Made by a program: the position numbers and the translations under genes. Positions 45,964 to 55,138 of a DNA stretch of 64,000 nt are shown piece after piece. Every line of letters begins with the position of its first letter. Position 1 is the stretch's first letter. The notes under the pieces were generated by a model. That model was not told the DNA's origin and made no database searches. It was given only the letters and a program-made list of their open reading frames with translations. The DNA comes from Mycolicibacterium sp. BiH015 (GTDB lineage: Bacteria; Actinomycetota; Actinomycetes; Mycobacteriales; Mycobacteriaceae), in contig NZ_JAQGCZ010000010.1 of assembly GCF_027706845.1 (NCBI RefSeq), positions 152,894 to 216,893 on the forward strand, written 5' to 3'.

Positions 45964-48900
45964 ATGTCGTTGAACCTCGGTGCCTTAGGCGATCCGGACC
46001 GGCCGGCAGCACCTCCCGAGATGGTCGACCGGCTCATTCCCGCCTACCTCGCCACCTACCGGGGTCCGCACGGTGGCGCACCGGGCACCGAGGCGGCGGT
46101 GACGGGACCGCTGCGCAGACACGGTGGCGACACGGTCAACAGTCCCGCGCTGGTCGCAGCGCAGCTGCGGCTCGGAAGCAGGCGGGCGCACGGGGAGACG
46201 AACGTCGCGGTGTACTCCGCGGACAACTCCGGTGGCTTCGGACCTGCGCTGCAGATCGTCACCGACAACGCGACGATGCTGATGGACTCGGTGACGGTTC
46301 TGCTGCACCGCATCGGTGTCGCCTACACCGCAATCATGAATCCCGTGTTCCATGTCCGGCGGGGCGCCGCGGGGGAACTCCTCGAGATCGCGGCCGCCTC
46401 GGAAGGCACCGTCGTCGACGGCGTCGACGAGACGTGGGTGCACGTGCAGTTGGCGAGTTCGGTCGACCGGCGCGCACTCGACGAAGCCGAGCGGCTGCTG
46501 CCGCGCGTGCTGGCCGACGCCAGGCAGGTGGCACGGGATTCCACCGACATGGCCGCGGCGCTGCGGATCCTCGCCGCCGAACTCGACGGCGACACCGGCC
46601 GGCGGTTTCCCAGCCCGGACCGCAAGGACGTAGCGGCACTGCTGCGCTGGCTCGCCGACGGCCACTTCGTGATGCTCGGCTACCAGCGCTGCCATGTCCG
46701 CGACGGCGAGGCCACAGTCGACGCCGCGAGCCGGCTCGGAGTGCTTCGCCTGCGGCAGGACGTGCTGCCACAGCTGACCAACAAAGACGATCTGCTGGCA
46801 CTGGCGCAGGCCACCATCCCGAGCTTTCTGCGCTACGGGGCCTACCCGCAGATCGTTGTCGTCCGTGAGCAGTCGCCGGACGGTGATGACGCCGCGGCGA
46901 TCGAGCACCGCTTCGTGGGCCTGTTCACCGTCGCGGCGATGAATGCGAACGTGCTCGATATCCCGCTGGTATCCCGGCGGGTCAACGACGCACTGGCGAT
47001 GGCGCACCGCGACCCGAGTCATCCCGGGCAGTTGCTGCTCGACATCATCCAGACCATCCCACGCTCGGAGCTGTTCGCGCTCAGCGCTCGTGGGCTTCTC
47101 GACATGGCGATGGCCGTGGTCGACCTCGGGTCGCGGCGGCGCACTCTGCTGTTCCTGCGCGCCGATCCACTCGCGCACTTCGCATCGTGCCTGGTCTACC
47201 TGCCCCGCGACCGCTACACCACCGCCGTCCGACTGGAGATGCAGGACATCCTGGTGCGCGAGCTCGGCGGTGTGAGCATTGACTACGCCGCGCGGGTCAG
47301 CGAATCACCCTGGGCGGTGGTGCATTTCACGGTGAAGTTGCCGGAGGGTTCCCGCAAGAACGAAATCGACGTGTCCGAGGAGAACGAATCACGGATCCAG
47401 GACCTGTTGACCGAGGCGGCCCGCACCTGGGGTGATCGGCTGCTGGGGTCCGTCCGTGCCGGCGGCCCGATCGATCAGAGCACCGCCGAGCACTACGCAA
47501 CTGCGTTCCCCGAGGTGTACAAGCAGGCCATCCCGCCAGACCATGCGCTCAACGACATCGCGATCATCGAAGAGCTGCAGGACAATTCGGTGAAGCTTGT
47601 CCTCGCTGACGGCGATGAGGCCGGAGTGTCGCACCTGATCTGGTATCTGGGCGGGCGGTCGGCGTCGCTGAGCCAACTGCTGCCGATGCTGCAATCGATG
47701 GGCGTGGTGGTGCTCGAGGAGCGGCCGTTCACGGTGACCCGGCCCGACGGATTGCCGGTGTGGATCTACCAGTTCAACGTGTCACCGCATCGGGGAATCC
47801 CGGAGGCGCCGTCGGGCCCTGAGAGGGAGGCCACCGCAGAACGTTTCGCGGATGCCGTCACCGCCATCTGGCACGGCAACGCCGAGATCGACCGGTTCAA
47901 CGAGCTGGTGCTGCGTGCCGGGCTGACATGGCAGCAGGTTGCCGTCCTGCGCGCCTACGCCAAGTACCTGAAGCAGGCCGGCTTCCCCTACAGCCAGTCC
48001 CACATCGAGACCGTGCTCAACGACAACGCGCGCACCGCGCGCTCTCTGGTCGAACTGTTCGAGGCCCTCTTCTTCCCGGCGGCCCGGCCTACCGGTCAGA
48101 ACCCGGGCGGGGCGAACCGGGATGCGCAGGCGGCCGCGGCCGCCGTGGCCGCCGACATCGACGCGCTGGTGAGCCTGGACACCGATCGTGTGCTGAGGGC
48201 ATTCGCCTCGATGATCCAGGCGACGCTGCGCACCAACTATTTCGTCACCCGCCCCGAGTCGGCCCGCGCCAGGAACGTCTTGTCGTTCAAGCTCAATCCG
48301 CAGCTGATCGGCGAACTCCCGCTGCCGCGGCCAAAATTCGAGATCTTCGTCTACTCGCCGCGTGTGGAAGGTGTGCACCTGAGGTTCGGGTTTGTCGCAC
48401 GAGGCGGCCTGCGGTGGTCGGACCGCCGCGAGGATTTCCGCACCGAGATCCTGGGCCTGGTCAAAGCGCAGGCGGTCAAGAACGCAGTCATCGTCCCAGT
48501 GGGCGCCAAGGGCGGATTCGTGGTGAAGAACCCACCTGCGCGCACGGGGGATGCCGCGGTCGACCGCGACGCCACCCGCGAAGAGGGCGTCGCCTGTTAT
48601 CGGCTTTTCATCGCCGGCCTGCTCGACATCACCGACAACGTGGACAAAGTCACCGGTGACGTCGTAGCCCCCGCCGACGTCGTCCGCCGCGACGGCGACG
48701 ATGCGTATCTGGTGGTGGCAGCCGACAAAGGCACGGCGACGTTCTCCGACATCGCCAACGACGTCGCCAAGTCCTACGGCTTCTGGCTCGGTGACGCCTT
48801 CGCTTCAGGTGGATCGGTGGGCTACGACCACAAGGCGATGGGTATCACCGCCAAGGGTGCCTGGGAATCGGTGAAGCGTCACTTCCGCGAGATGGGTGTC

Positions 48901-50847
48901 GACACCCAGTCCGAGGACTTCACCGTCGTCGGCGTGGGCGACATGAGCGGCGACGTGTTCGGCAACGGAATGCTTCTGTCCGAACACATTCGACTGATCG
49001 CGGCGTTCGACCATCGCCACATCTTCATCGACCCGACACCCGATGCGGCGTCGTCCTTCGCCGAGCGGCGACGGATGTTCGACCTGCCGCGCTCCAGCTG
49101 GGAAGACTACGACAAGTCGTTGATCAGCAAGGGTGGCGGGGTCTTCAGCCGCGAGCAGAAGTCCATCCCGATCAGCCCGGAAGCCAGAACGGCGCTGGGA
49201 CTCGAGGACGGCGTCACCGACATGACCCCGCCCGCACTGATGAAGGCAATTCTGAAGGCGCCTGCCGACCTGCTGTGGAACGGCGGCATCGGCACGTACG
49301 TCAAGGCCGAGACCGAAGCCGATGCCGACGTGGGCGACCGAGCCAACGACGCGGTCCGCGTGAACGGAAACCAGGTGCGCGCCAAGGTGATCGGGGAGGG
49401 AGGCAACCTCGGTGTGACCTCGCTGGGCCGCACCGAGTTCGACCTCTGTGGCGGCCGAATCAACACCGACGCGATGGACAACTCGGCCGGGGTGGACTGC
49501 TCCGACCACGAGGTCAACATCAAGATCCTGATCGATTCACTGGTGACGGCGGGCAAGGTCAGTTCCGAGGATCGCACCGATCTGCTGTTGTCCATGACCG
49601 ACGAGGTCGGCCAGCTCGTGCTGGCCGACAACAAGAGTCAGAACGACCTGATGGGCACCAGCCGGGCCAACGCGGCGAGCCTGCTGAATGTGCACGCCCG
49701 CATGATCAAGGACTTCGTCGACGAGCGCGGACTCAACCGCGAGCTGGAGGCGCTGCCGTCGGAAAAGGAGATCCTGCGCCGTATCGACGCCGGAATCGGT
49801 TTGACCTCACCCGAGTTGGCCACGCTGATGGCCCACGTCAAGCTGGCGCTGAAGGACGACCTGCTCGCCACCGACCTTCCCGACCAGGATGTGTTCGCCG
49901 CGCGGCTGCCCTCGTACTTCCCGACCCTGCTGCGCGAACAGTTCGCCGGCGACATCCGCTCGCATCAGCTTCGCCGCGAGATCGTCACCACCATGCTCGT
50001 CAACGACGTCGTCGACACGGCAGGCATCTCGTACGCCTACCGCGTCACCGAGGACGTGGGAGTCTCCCCTATCGACGCCATCCGCAGCTTCGCCGCCGGC
50101 GACGCGATCTTCGGATTCGGCAAGGTCTGGCGGCAGATCCGCGAAGCCGGAGACAACGGCGTGTCGGTGGCGGTGACCGACCGCATGACGCTGGATCTTC
50201 GTCGCCTCATCGACCGCGCCGCGCGCTGGTTGCTCAACTACCGGCCGCAGCCGTTGGCGGTGGGCGCCGAGATCAACCGGTTCGCCGAGAAGGTGGCGGC
50301 GCTGACGCCGCGGATGCCGGACTGGTTGCGCGGCGACGACAAGGCGATCGTGGACAAGGAAGCCGGTGAGTTCAGCGCCCAGGGGGTGCCGAACGACGTC
50401 GCCTACATGGTCGCGACCGGGCTGTACCAGTTCAGCCTGCTCGACGTCATCGACATCGCCGACATCGTGGACCGGGACGCCGCCGAGGTGGCCGACGCGT
50501 ATTTCGCGTTGATGGACCATCTGGGCACCGACGGACTGCTCACCGCGGTGTCTCGGCTCTCACGCAACGATCGCTGGCATTCGTTGGCGCGGTTGGCCAT
50601 TCGTGACGACATCTACGGTTCCCTGCGCGCGCTGTGCTTCGACGTCCTTGCCGTCGGTGAGCCCGACGAGAACGGTGTCGAAAAGATTGCGGAGTGGGAG
50701 ATGACGAACAGCTCCCGGATCGGCCGCGCCCGCCGCACACTCACCGAGCTGTACGAGGCCGGCGAGCACGATCTGGCGACATTGTCGGTGGCGGCGCGAC
50801 AGATCCGCAGCATGACGAGGACGAGTGGAACGGGAAGTACCGGGTGA
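45964..50847 (+). CDS. gdh: NAD-specific glutamate dehydrogenase, 180-kDa class
   Basis: This giant enzyme of about 1627 residues deaminates glutamate to 2-oxoglutarate and ammonia with NAD. A long N-terminal regulatory part (ACT-like segments, about 1-700) precedes the catalytic core. The core contains GFVARGGLRWSDRREDFRTEI, KNAVIVPVGAKGGFVVKNPP with the catalytic lysine, and GDMSGDVFGNGM with the nucleotide fold. A long helical C-terminus follows. ATG 45964 with AGGAGCGG upstream is chosen over a GTG 57 bp earlier. In mycobacteria GDH is controlled by GarA, from published work. Two small genes follow with 4-bp overlaps. Confidence 0.95.
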   Translation: MSLNLGALGDPDRPAAPPEMVDRLIPAYLATYRGPHGGAPGTEAAVTGPLRRHGGDTVNSPALVAAQLRLGSRRAHGETNVAVYSADNSGGFGPALQIVTDNATMLMDSVTVLLHRIGVAYTAIMNPVFHVRRGAAGELLEIAAASEGTVVDGVDETWVHVQLASSVDRRALDEAERLLPRVLADARQVARDSTDMAAALRILAAELDGDTGRRFPSPDRKDVAALLRWLADGHFVMLGYQRCHVRDGEATVDAASRLGVLRLRQDVLPQLTNKDDLLALAQATIPSFLRYGAYPQIVVVREQSPDGDDAAAIEHRFVGLFTVAAMNANVLDIPLVSRRVNDALAMAHRDPSHPGQLLLDIIQTIPRSELFALSARGLLDMAMAVVDLGSRRRTLLFLRADPLAHFASCLVYLPRDRYTTAVRLEMQDILVRELGGVSIDYAARVSESPWAVVHFTVKLPEGSRKNEIDVSEENESRIQDLLTEAARTWGDRLLGSVRAGGPIDQSTAEHYATAFPEVYKQAIPPDHALNDIAIIEELQDNSVKLVLADGDEAGVSHLIWYLGGRSASLSQLLPMLQSMGVVVLEERPFTVTRPDGLPVWIYQFNVSPHRGIPEAPSGPEREATAERFADAVTAIWHGNAEIDRFNELVLRAGLTWQQVAVLRAYAKYLKQAGFPYSQSHIETVLNDNARTARSLVELFEALFFPAARPTGQNPGGANRDAQAAAAAVAADIDALVSLDTDRVLRAFASMIQATLRTNYFVTRPESARARNVLSFKLNPQLIGELPLPRPKFEIFVYSPRVEGVHLRFGFVARGGLRWSDRREDFRTEILGLVKAQAVKNAVIVPVGAKGGFVVKNPPARTGDAAVDRDATREEGVACYRLFIAGLLDITDNVDKVTGDVVAPADVVRRDGDDAYLVVAADKGTATFSDIANDVAKSYGFWLGDAFASGGSVGYDHKAMGITAKGAWESVKRHFREMGVDTQSEDFTVVGVGDMSGDVFGNGMLLSEHIRLIAAFDHRHIFIDPTPDAASSFAERRRMFDLPRSSWEDYDKSLISKGGGVFSREQKSIPISPEARTALGLEDGVTDMTPPALMKAILKAPADLLWNGGIGTYVKAETEADADVGDRANDAVRVNGNQVRAKVIGEGGNLGVTSLGRTEFDLCGGRINTDAMDNSAGVDCSDHEVNIKILIDSLVTAGKVSSEDRTDLLLSMTDEVGQLVLADNKSQNDLMGTSRANAASLLNVHARMIKDFVDERGLNRELEALPSEKEILRRIDAGIGLTSPELATLMAHVKLALKDDLLATDLPDQDVFAARLPSYFPTLLREQFAGDIRSHQLRREIVTTMLVNDVVDTAGISYAYRVTEDVGVSPIDAIRSFAAGDAIFGFGKVWRQIREAGDNGVSVAVTDRMTLDLRRLIDRAARWLLNYRPQPLAVGAEINRFAEKVAALTPRMPDWLRGDDKAIVDKEAGEFSAQGVPNDVAYMVATGLYQFSLLDVIDIADIVDRDAAEVADAYFALMDHLGTDGLLTAVSRLSRNDRWHSLARLAIRDDIYGSLRALCFDVLAVGEPDENGVEKIAEWEMTNSSRIGRARRTLTELYEAGEHDLATLSVAARQIRSMTRTSGTGSTG

Positions 50848-51263
50848 CGGAATCGCGCGGCTTTACGGCACCGGTGCATGTGCGGTGGTCGGACATCGAC
50901 ATGTATCAGCACATCAACCACGCCACGATGGTCACGATCCTCGAAGAGGCCCGGATCCCGTTCCTGACCGAGCCATTCGGGGACGAGATCACCACGATCG
51001 GATTGCTGATCGCCGAGGTGAACATCGCCTACAAGGCACAGCTTCGGCTCGTCGATTCACCGTTGCAGGTCACGATGTGGTCCAAACGCGTGCGCGCGGT
51101 CGACTTCACGATCGGCTACGAGGTGCGCTCGGTCGGCGCGCCATCTGATTCCAGACCCGCCGTCATCGCCGACACCCAGCTGGCCGCCGTCCACATCGAA
51201 GAGCAACGGTTGCAACGGCTTTCCGAGGCTCAGCGCGAATACCTGCAACGCTGGGTCCGATGA
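50844..51263 (+). CDS. acyl-CoA thioesterase, hot-dog fold
   Basis: This 139-residue 4HBT-type thioesterase has VRWSDIDMYQHINHATMVTILEEARI, the canonical D-x-x-x-H-x-N-x-x-x-x-x-x-x-E active-site helix. It hydrolyses acyl-CoA thioesters in the cytoplasm. The GTG start overlaps the gdh stop (GTGA), and its own stop overlaps the next gene (ATGA). The homologue recalled is Rv2475c. Why it is coupled to glutamate dehydrogenase is unclear. Confidence 0.88.
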   Translation: MTESRGFTAPVHVRWSDIDMYQHINHATMVTILEEARIPFLTEPFGDEITTIGLLIAEVNIAYKAQLRLVDSPLQVTMWSKRVRAVDFTIGYEVRSVGAPSDSRPAVIADTQLAAVHIEEQRLQRLSEAQREYLQRWVR

Positions 51264-51943
51264 CCGAGCGCGGAGTCTGGCTCGGCCCCGAGAACCGGAC
51301 CGCCCACCGGGAGGACCTTGCGACGTTCACCGAGCGTGCGCTACGGCTTGACGAAGCCGGCGTCATCCGGCTGCGGGAACGTCCGGACGGCATGATCGTT
51401 GCCTGGGTGGCCACCGGATTCGATGTCCTGGCCAGCCGGGTGGTGGCCGGCCGGGTCAAGCCGGCCGATCTCTGTGCCGGCGCCGACGCGCTCCAGCCGG
51501 CGCTGCGAGCCATGGCCGCCGACGGCTACGTCGACCCGGGCTTCGCGATGGATTCCGCCTGGCGTGGCGCGCTGCCTCCCGACACCGGGTTCGTCCATCT
51601 CGACGACGTCCCGGCGCGGGTCGTCCTCGATCTCGCCCAGCGGGGGATGAGCCTGGCCAAGGAGCATTCCAGTGCGCACGGTCCACCGGCCTCGCTGCTG
51701 GATCAGGACGTGGTCGCCGTGACATCTGAGGACGACAGCGTCGGCATCCCGATGCGGTGCGTGTTCGCGTTGACGGCAATGGGTTTTCTGCCGCAGTCCC
51801 CGGCGCGGGACCGGTTCGACCCCGAGTCGGTCAGCGCGGACGAGGTGGTTCGGGTGCGGACGACGTCGGCGTGGCTGCGCGTCGACGCCCGCTTCGGCAC
51901 GGTATATCGGCGCCGCGGAGACCCGGCGGTGGTACTGCGCTGA
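51260..51943 (+). CDS. conserved hypothetical protein downstream of gdh
   Basis: This 227-residue protein has no motif I recognise. It is Arg/Asp/Val-rich and soluble, with RVVLDLAQRGMSLAKEHSSAHGPPASLLDQD and a C-terminal VVRVRTTSAWLRVDARFGTVYRRRGDP. It looks like an alpha/beta domain. It is coupled to the thioesterase gene by ATGA, so it is the last gene of a gdh-thioesterase-hypothetical transcript. I recall a homologue of similar length, Rv2474c. No function is proposed. A 20-bp inverted repeat lies just after it. Confidence 0.8.
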   Translation: MTERGVWLGPENRTAHREDLATFTERALRLDEAGVIRLRERPDGMIVAWVATGFDVLASRVVAGRVKPADLCAGADALQPALRAMAADGYVDPGFAMDSAWRGALPPDTGFVHLDDVPARVVLDLAQRGMSLAKEHSSAHGPPASLLDQDVVAVTSEDDSVGIPMRCVFALTAMGFLPQSPARDRFDPESVSADEVVRVRTTSAWLRVDARFGTVYRRRGDPAVVLR

Positions 51944-51953
51944 CGTCCTGCCG

Positions 51954-52011
51954 CGAGCAGACACAAACTCGCATACTTCCGCGCCAAATCGTGCGAGTTT
52001 GTGTCTGCTCG
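51954..52011. terminator. 20-bp perfect inverted repeat between convergent genes
   Basis: CGAGCAGACACAAACTCGCA (51954-51973) is exactly inverted at 51992-52011 with an 18-nt loop. It lies between the convergent hypothetical gene and glbO and could terminate both transcripts. The GAGCAGAC...GTCTGCTC arms resemble an intergenic repeat family I associate with mycobacteria. It may therefore be a dispersed element rather than a dedicated terminator. Confidence 0.65.
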
Positions 52012-52027
52012 TCAGGGGAGTTGTCGG

Positions 52028-52438
52028 TCAGAACGGTGAGTTGACCATCGACTGTGCCGCCATCTCCAGGTAGGCGATCAGCTCCTGGCGGTGCGCGTCG
52101 TCCAGAGTCGACGAGTCGATCTCGGCCACCGCGGTGTGCATGCAGCGCAGCCACGCGTCGCGCTCAAGGTAGCCGATGCGGAAGGGACCGTGGCGCATCC
52201 GCAGCCGCGGATGGCCGCGCTGGTCGGAGTACGTGCGCGGCCCACCCCAGTACTGCTCGAGGAACATGCGCAGCCGCTCTTCGGCCCCGTCGAGATCGTC
52301 CTCGGGGTAGAGCGGGCGCAGGATCTCGTCCTCGCGAACGAGCTCGTAGAACCGCGACACGATGGCATCGAAGGTGGCGTGTCCGCCCACGGCGTCATAG
52401 AACGACTGCTGTTTGTTCTGCGCGTCCATTGCCTCCAT
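52028..52438 (-). CDS. glbO: group II truncated haemoglobin
   Basis: This 136-residue oxygen-binding globin begins near QQSFYDAVGGHATFDAIVSRFYELV. It shows YPEDDLDGAEERLRMFLEQYWGGPRTYSDQRGHPRLRMRH; the proximal histidine and the B10 tyrosine region are both present. GlbO-type proteins bind O2 tightly and are linked to membrane-associated oxygen chemistry in mycobacteria. The N-terminus is about 10 residues longer than the M. tuberculosis form (MEAMDAQNK). It lies 50 bp downstream of the large LuxR gene on the same strand. Confidence 0.95.
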   Translation of the reverse strand: MEAMDAQNKQQSFYDAVGGHATFDAIVSRFYELVREDEILRPLYPEDDLDGAEERLRMFLEQYWGGPRTYSDQRGHPRLRMRHGPFRIGYLERDAWLRCMHTAVAEIDSSTLDDAHRQELIAYLEMAAQSMVNSPF

Positions 52439-52488
52439 TGTGGGCCATCGCCGATGCGGGCCTGACGCATGGATCGGGACCGTCCTGA

Positions 52489-55086
52489 CTAGGACCGCTT
52501 CTTGATGAGTTTGGCCAGCTCATCGCGATCGGCGACGTCGAGCTTGAAGCAGGCCCGGTACACGTGGCCCTCGACGGTGCGCACCGACAGCGTGAGCTGC
52601 TCGGCGACCTCGCGGTTGCTGAGTCCCGCCGCGACCAGTTCGGCGATCTCACGTTCCCGCGGTGTCAGGGGCAGTGGCCGCGCCGCGGCTTTGATCGCCG
52701 GAGTCGTGGCACCACCGCACCTCTCGGCCAGGCGCAGCGCATTGGCACCCGACTCATTGGTCCGGCGGCGATCGCCCGCGGCGTCGTGCAGCGAGGCGGC
52801 CTGCGCGGCCGCATCAGCGGCGGCCAGCAGCAGGCCGGCCTGTTCGAAGTCGGCGCTGACCGAGTCCAGCGCCGCGGCGTCGCCGGCCGCGAAGGCCTCC
52901 GCATGGCGCGCCAGCAGACCCACCACCGGCCCGTAGACGACGTCGGTGAGTTCGGCGAGGCGCGCGGCGGTGGTGCGGTCGCCGAACCTCGTGGCGTGGT
53001 GCAGCGCCTCGGCCTCGATCGCGTACTGACCGGAGCGGCCGGCGGTGTCCGCGGCGGCTCTGGCGAGTTCGGCAGCGCGGCGCTCCATGCCGCTGGCCGC
53101 GGCCAGCCACGACCGTGAGATCAGACGCTGCGGCTCGTGCACCGCCATGGACGGACCCGAATGCTCGGCGGCGTCGGTGAGGACGCGCTCGGCCTCGCCC
53201 GTGCGGCCCAGTGCCGCGTACGCACGGGCCAGCAGCAGGCGTCCGGGCAATTGCCACGGCAGCGAGTTCTCCGCGTTCAGCGCCGCCAACGCCTGCTCGA
53301 TCGACTGGATGGTCTCGGGGAAGTTGCCTCGGGCGGTGGCGACGACGCCCGCCATGATCTTGGCGATCGCCCAGGCCAGGAATTGCCCGACCGAGGAGAA
53401 GTTCGCGTAGTCGGCGGCACGTTGGTCGGCCAGATCCAGTTGCCCGGTGTGCGTCAGCGCGAGCACGTCGCAGTAACGCACCATCACACGGATCATGCCG
53501 TCAGTTGAACTGAGCTCGGCGCGGCATCTGGCCGCGATCGGTTCGAACTCGTTGCCGCGCCCGGCCACGGGCATCGCCATCCCCGCGGCGAACGCGGCGA
53601 ATTCGACGGCCTGGTTCGGCGACCTGGAATCCTCGAGAACGGTCAGCGCTTCGGCGATACCCTGCTCGATCTTGTTCTCGTGCACGGCCATCGCCGCGGC
53701 TGCGGCGGCGGCGAACAGCTGCAGCGATGGATGCTGGATCCGCTCACGCACGAGCGACATCGCCTCGTGCGCCCGGTCGACTTCGCCGAGTGACCAGAAC
53801 AGACGGGATGCGCGGGGCACGCCCCACTGGACCAGCTGGAGCTCGTCGAGCTCGTCCGGATTGAACCGGGCCAGAACGGCTTCGGACTCCGCGGGCTTGC
53901 CCTGCCACAGCAGAGCCCGGGACAGCAGCTCGCCTGCCTGCACGGTGCCGCTGCGCTCGAACGCCGCGCGGGCGAGCCTTTCTCCGAGGGGGAGGTTGGA
54001 CAGGTAGACCGCGTCTTTGGCTGCGGTGATGAGCAGGGTGTCGTCGACAGCCTGATCGCTCTCGATGGACAGCTGGGCCATCCGGATGCGGCTCGCGGCG
54101 GAGTCCATCTCCCGCCGGCGCAGGACTTCGACGATCCGTCCTTTGAGCCGGCGTGACGCCGCCTGGCCGATGCGGCTGCGTACGACGTCGCCGACCAGCG
54201 GGTGGCTGAATCGGGCGTTCAGGGTGTGGCCGTTGGGCACGCAGCGAATCAGCCCTCGCGTCTCCGCGTCGTCGACGGCGGCTTCGCCGGCGAGTTCGGT
54301 CAGCGCGTCGATGTCGAGCGGCTCGCACAGCGCCAGCAGTTTGAGTGCGCCGATGACCTCCTCGCCAGCGGAGTCCAGGCGTGTGTCGAGCAGCTCGACA
54401 AGACCGGCAGGCACTGCGGTCGGACCTCGCAGTTGCCACACGTCGCCGGCTTTCCTCAGAGTGCCCGCGTCGATCGATCCCTCGACCAGATGGCGCAGGA
54501 ACAGCGGATTGCCCGCGGAGGACTCCCACATCAGGTCGGCCGACAGGCCCTCGAGTCGTCCTCCGATCACCGACTCGATCAACGCGACGCTCTGCTGCTT
54601 GGAGAACGGCTGCAGTTCGATGCGGCGCAGGTAGCCGTCTTTCCACAACGAGGTGACGGCGTCAGGCACCGGCTCCCCGGTGCGGATGGTGGCCAGGATG
54701 CGGCCGGTGTGGTCCACCGCGATCTGGTGCAGCAGGGTCGCGGAAAGCTCGTCGAGCAGGTGGGCGTCGTCCACACCGACGATGTTGTTGTTTCCTTGTG
54801 TGACAAGGGATTCGCGCGCCGTGGCGAGCAGGGCGGTCGCGTCACGGGAGCCTGTCGATCCGACCAGGTGGGAGAAGACACCCAGGGGAATGCTGCGCGA
54901 CGACTGGGTCGACGCCACCCACTGCACCGGGGAGCGCAGAGAGTCGGTGACCGCGCGCGCCAACGTCGTCTTGCCGACTCCGGCGGCGCCGACCAGAACC
55001 ACCCCGCATGACTCGTTGCCGGTCAAAGCGGAGCGGACCGCGCCGAATTCCGCCGGACGATCGACTATTTGCCAAACCCCCGCCAT
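52489..55086 (-). CDS. large LuxR-family ATPase regulator (LAL-like)
   Basis: This 865-residue regulator has an N-terminal AAA/NACHT-like ATPase with Walker A GAAGVGKTT (33-41) and NIVGVDDAHLLDEL as Walker B. A long middle of Ala-rich helical repeats (TPR-like) follows. The C-terminal LuxR HTH is LTPREREIAELVAAGLSNREVAEQLTLSVRTVEGHV. Such proteins integrate a ligand signal with ATP to activate promoters. It precedes glbO by 50 bp on the same strand, so glbO may share its transcript. Its target genes are unknown. Confidence 0.88.
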   Translation of the reverse strand: MAGVWQIVDRPAEFGAVRSALTGNESCGVVLVGAAGVGKTTLARAVTDSLRSPVQWVASTQSSRSIPLGVFSHLVGSTGSRDATALLATARESLVTQGNNNIVGVDDAHLLDELSATLLHQIAVDHTGRILATIRTGEPVPDAVTSLWKDGYLRRIELQPFSKQQSVALIESVIGGRLEGLSADLMWESSAGNPLFLRHLVEGSIDAGTLRKAGDVWQLRGPTAVPAGLVELLDTRLDSAGEEVIGALKLLALCEPLDIDALTELAGEAAVDDAETRGLIRCVPNGHTLNARFSHPLVGDVVRSRIGQAASRRLKGRIVEVLRRREMDSAASRIRMAQLSIESDQAVDDTLLITAAKDAVYLSNLPLGERLARAAFERSGTVQAGELLSRALLWQGKPAESEAVLARFNPDELDELQLVQWGVPRASRLFWSLGEVDRAHEAMSLVRERIQHPSLQLFAAAAAAAMAVHENKIEQGIAEALTVLEDSRSPNQAVEFAAFAAGMAMPVAGRGNEFEPIAARCRAELSSTDGMIRVMVRYCDVLALTHTGQLDLADQRAADYANFSSVGQFLAWAIAKIMAGVVATARGNFPETIQSIEQALAALNAENSLPWQLPGRLLLARAYAALGRTGEAERVLTDAAEHSGPSMAVHEPQRLISRSWLAAASGMERRAAELARAAADTAGRSGQYAIEAEALHHATRFGDRTTAARLAELTDVVYGPVVGLLARHAEAFAAGDAAALDSVSADFEQAGLLLAAADAAAQAASLHDAAGDRRRTNESGANALRLAERCGGATTPAIKAAARPLPLTPREREIAELVAAGLSNREVAEQLTLSVRTVEGHVYRACFKLDVADRDELAKLIKKRS

Positions 55087-55138
55087 GTCGTGGAGTCTAG
55101 GTCGCCGACGCCGCCAATTCTCGGCAATACCCGGTGCG

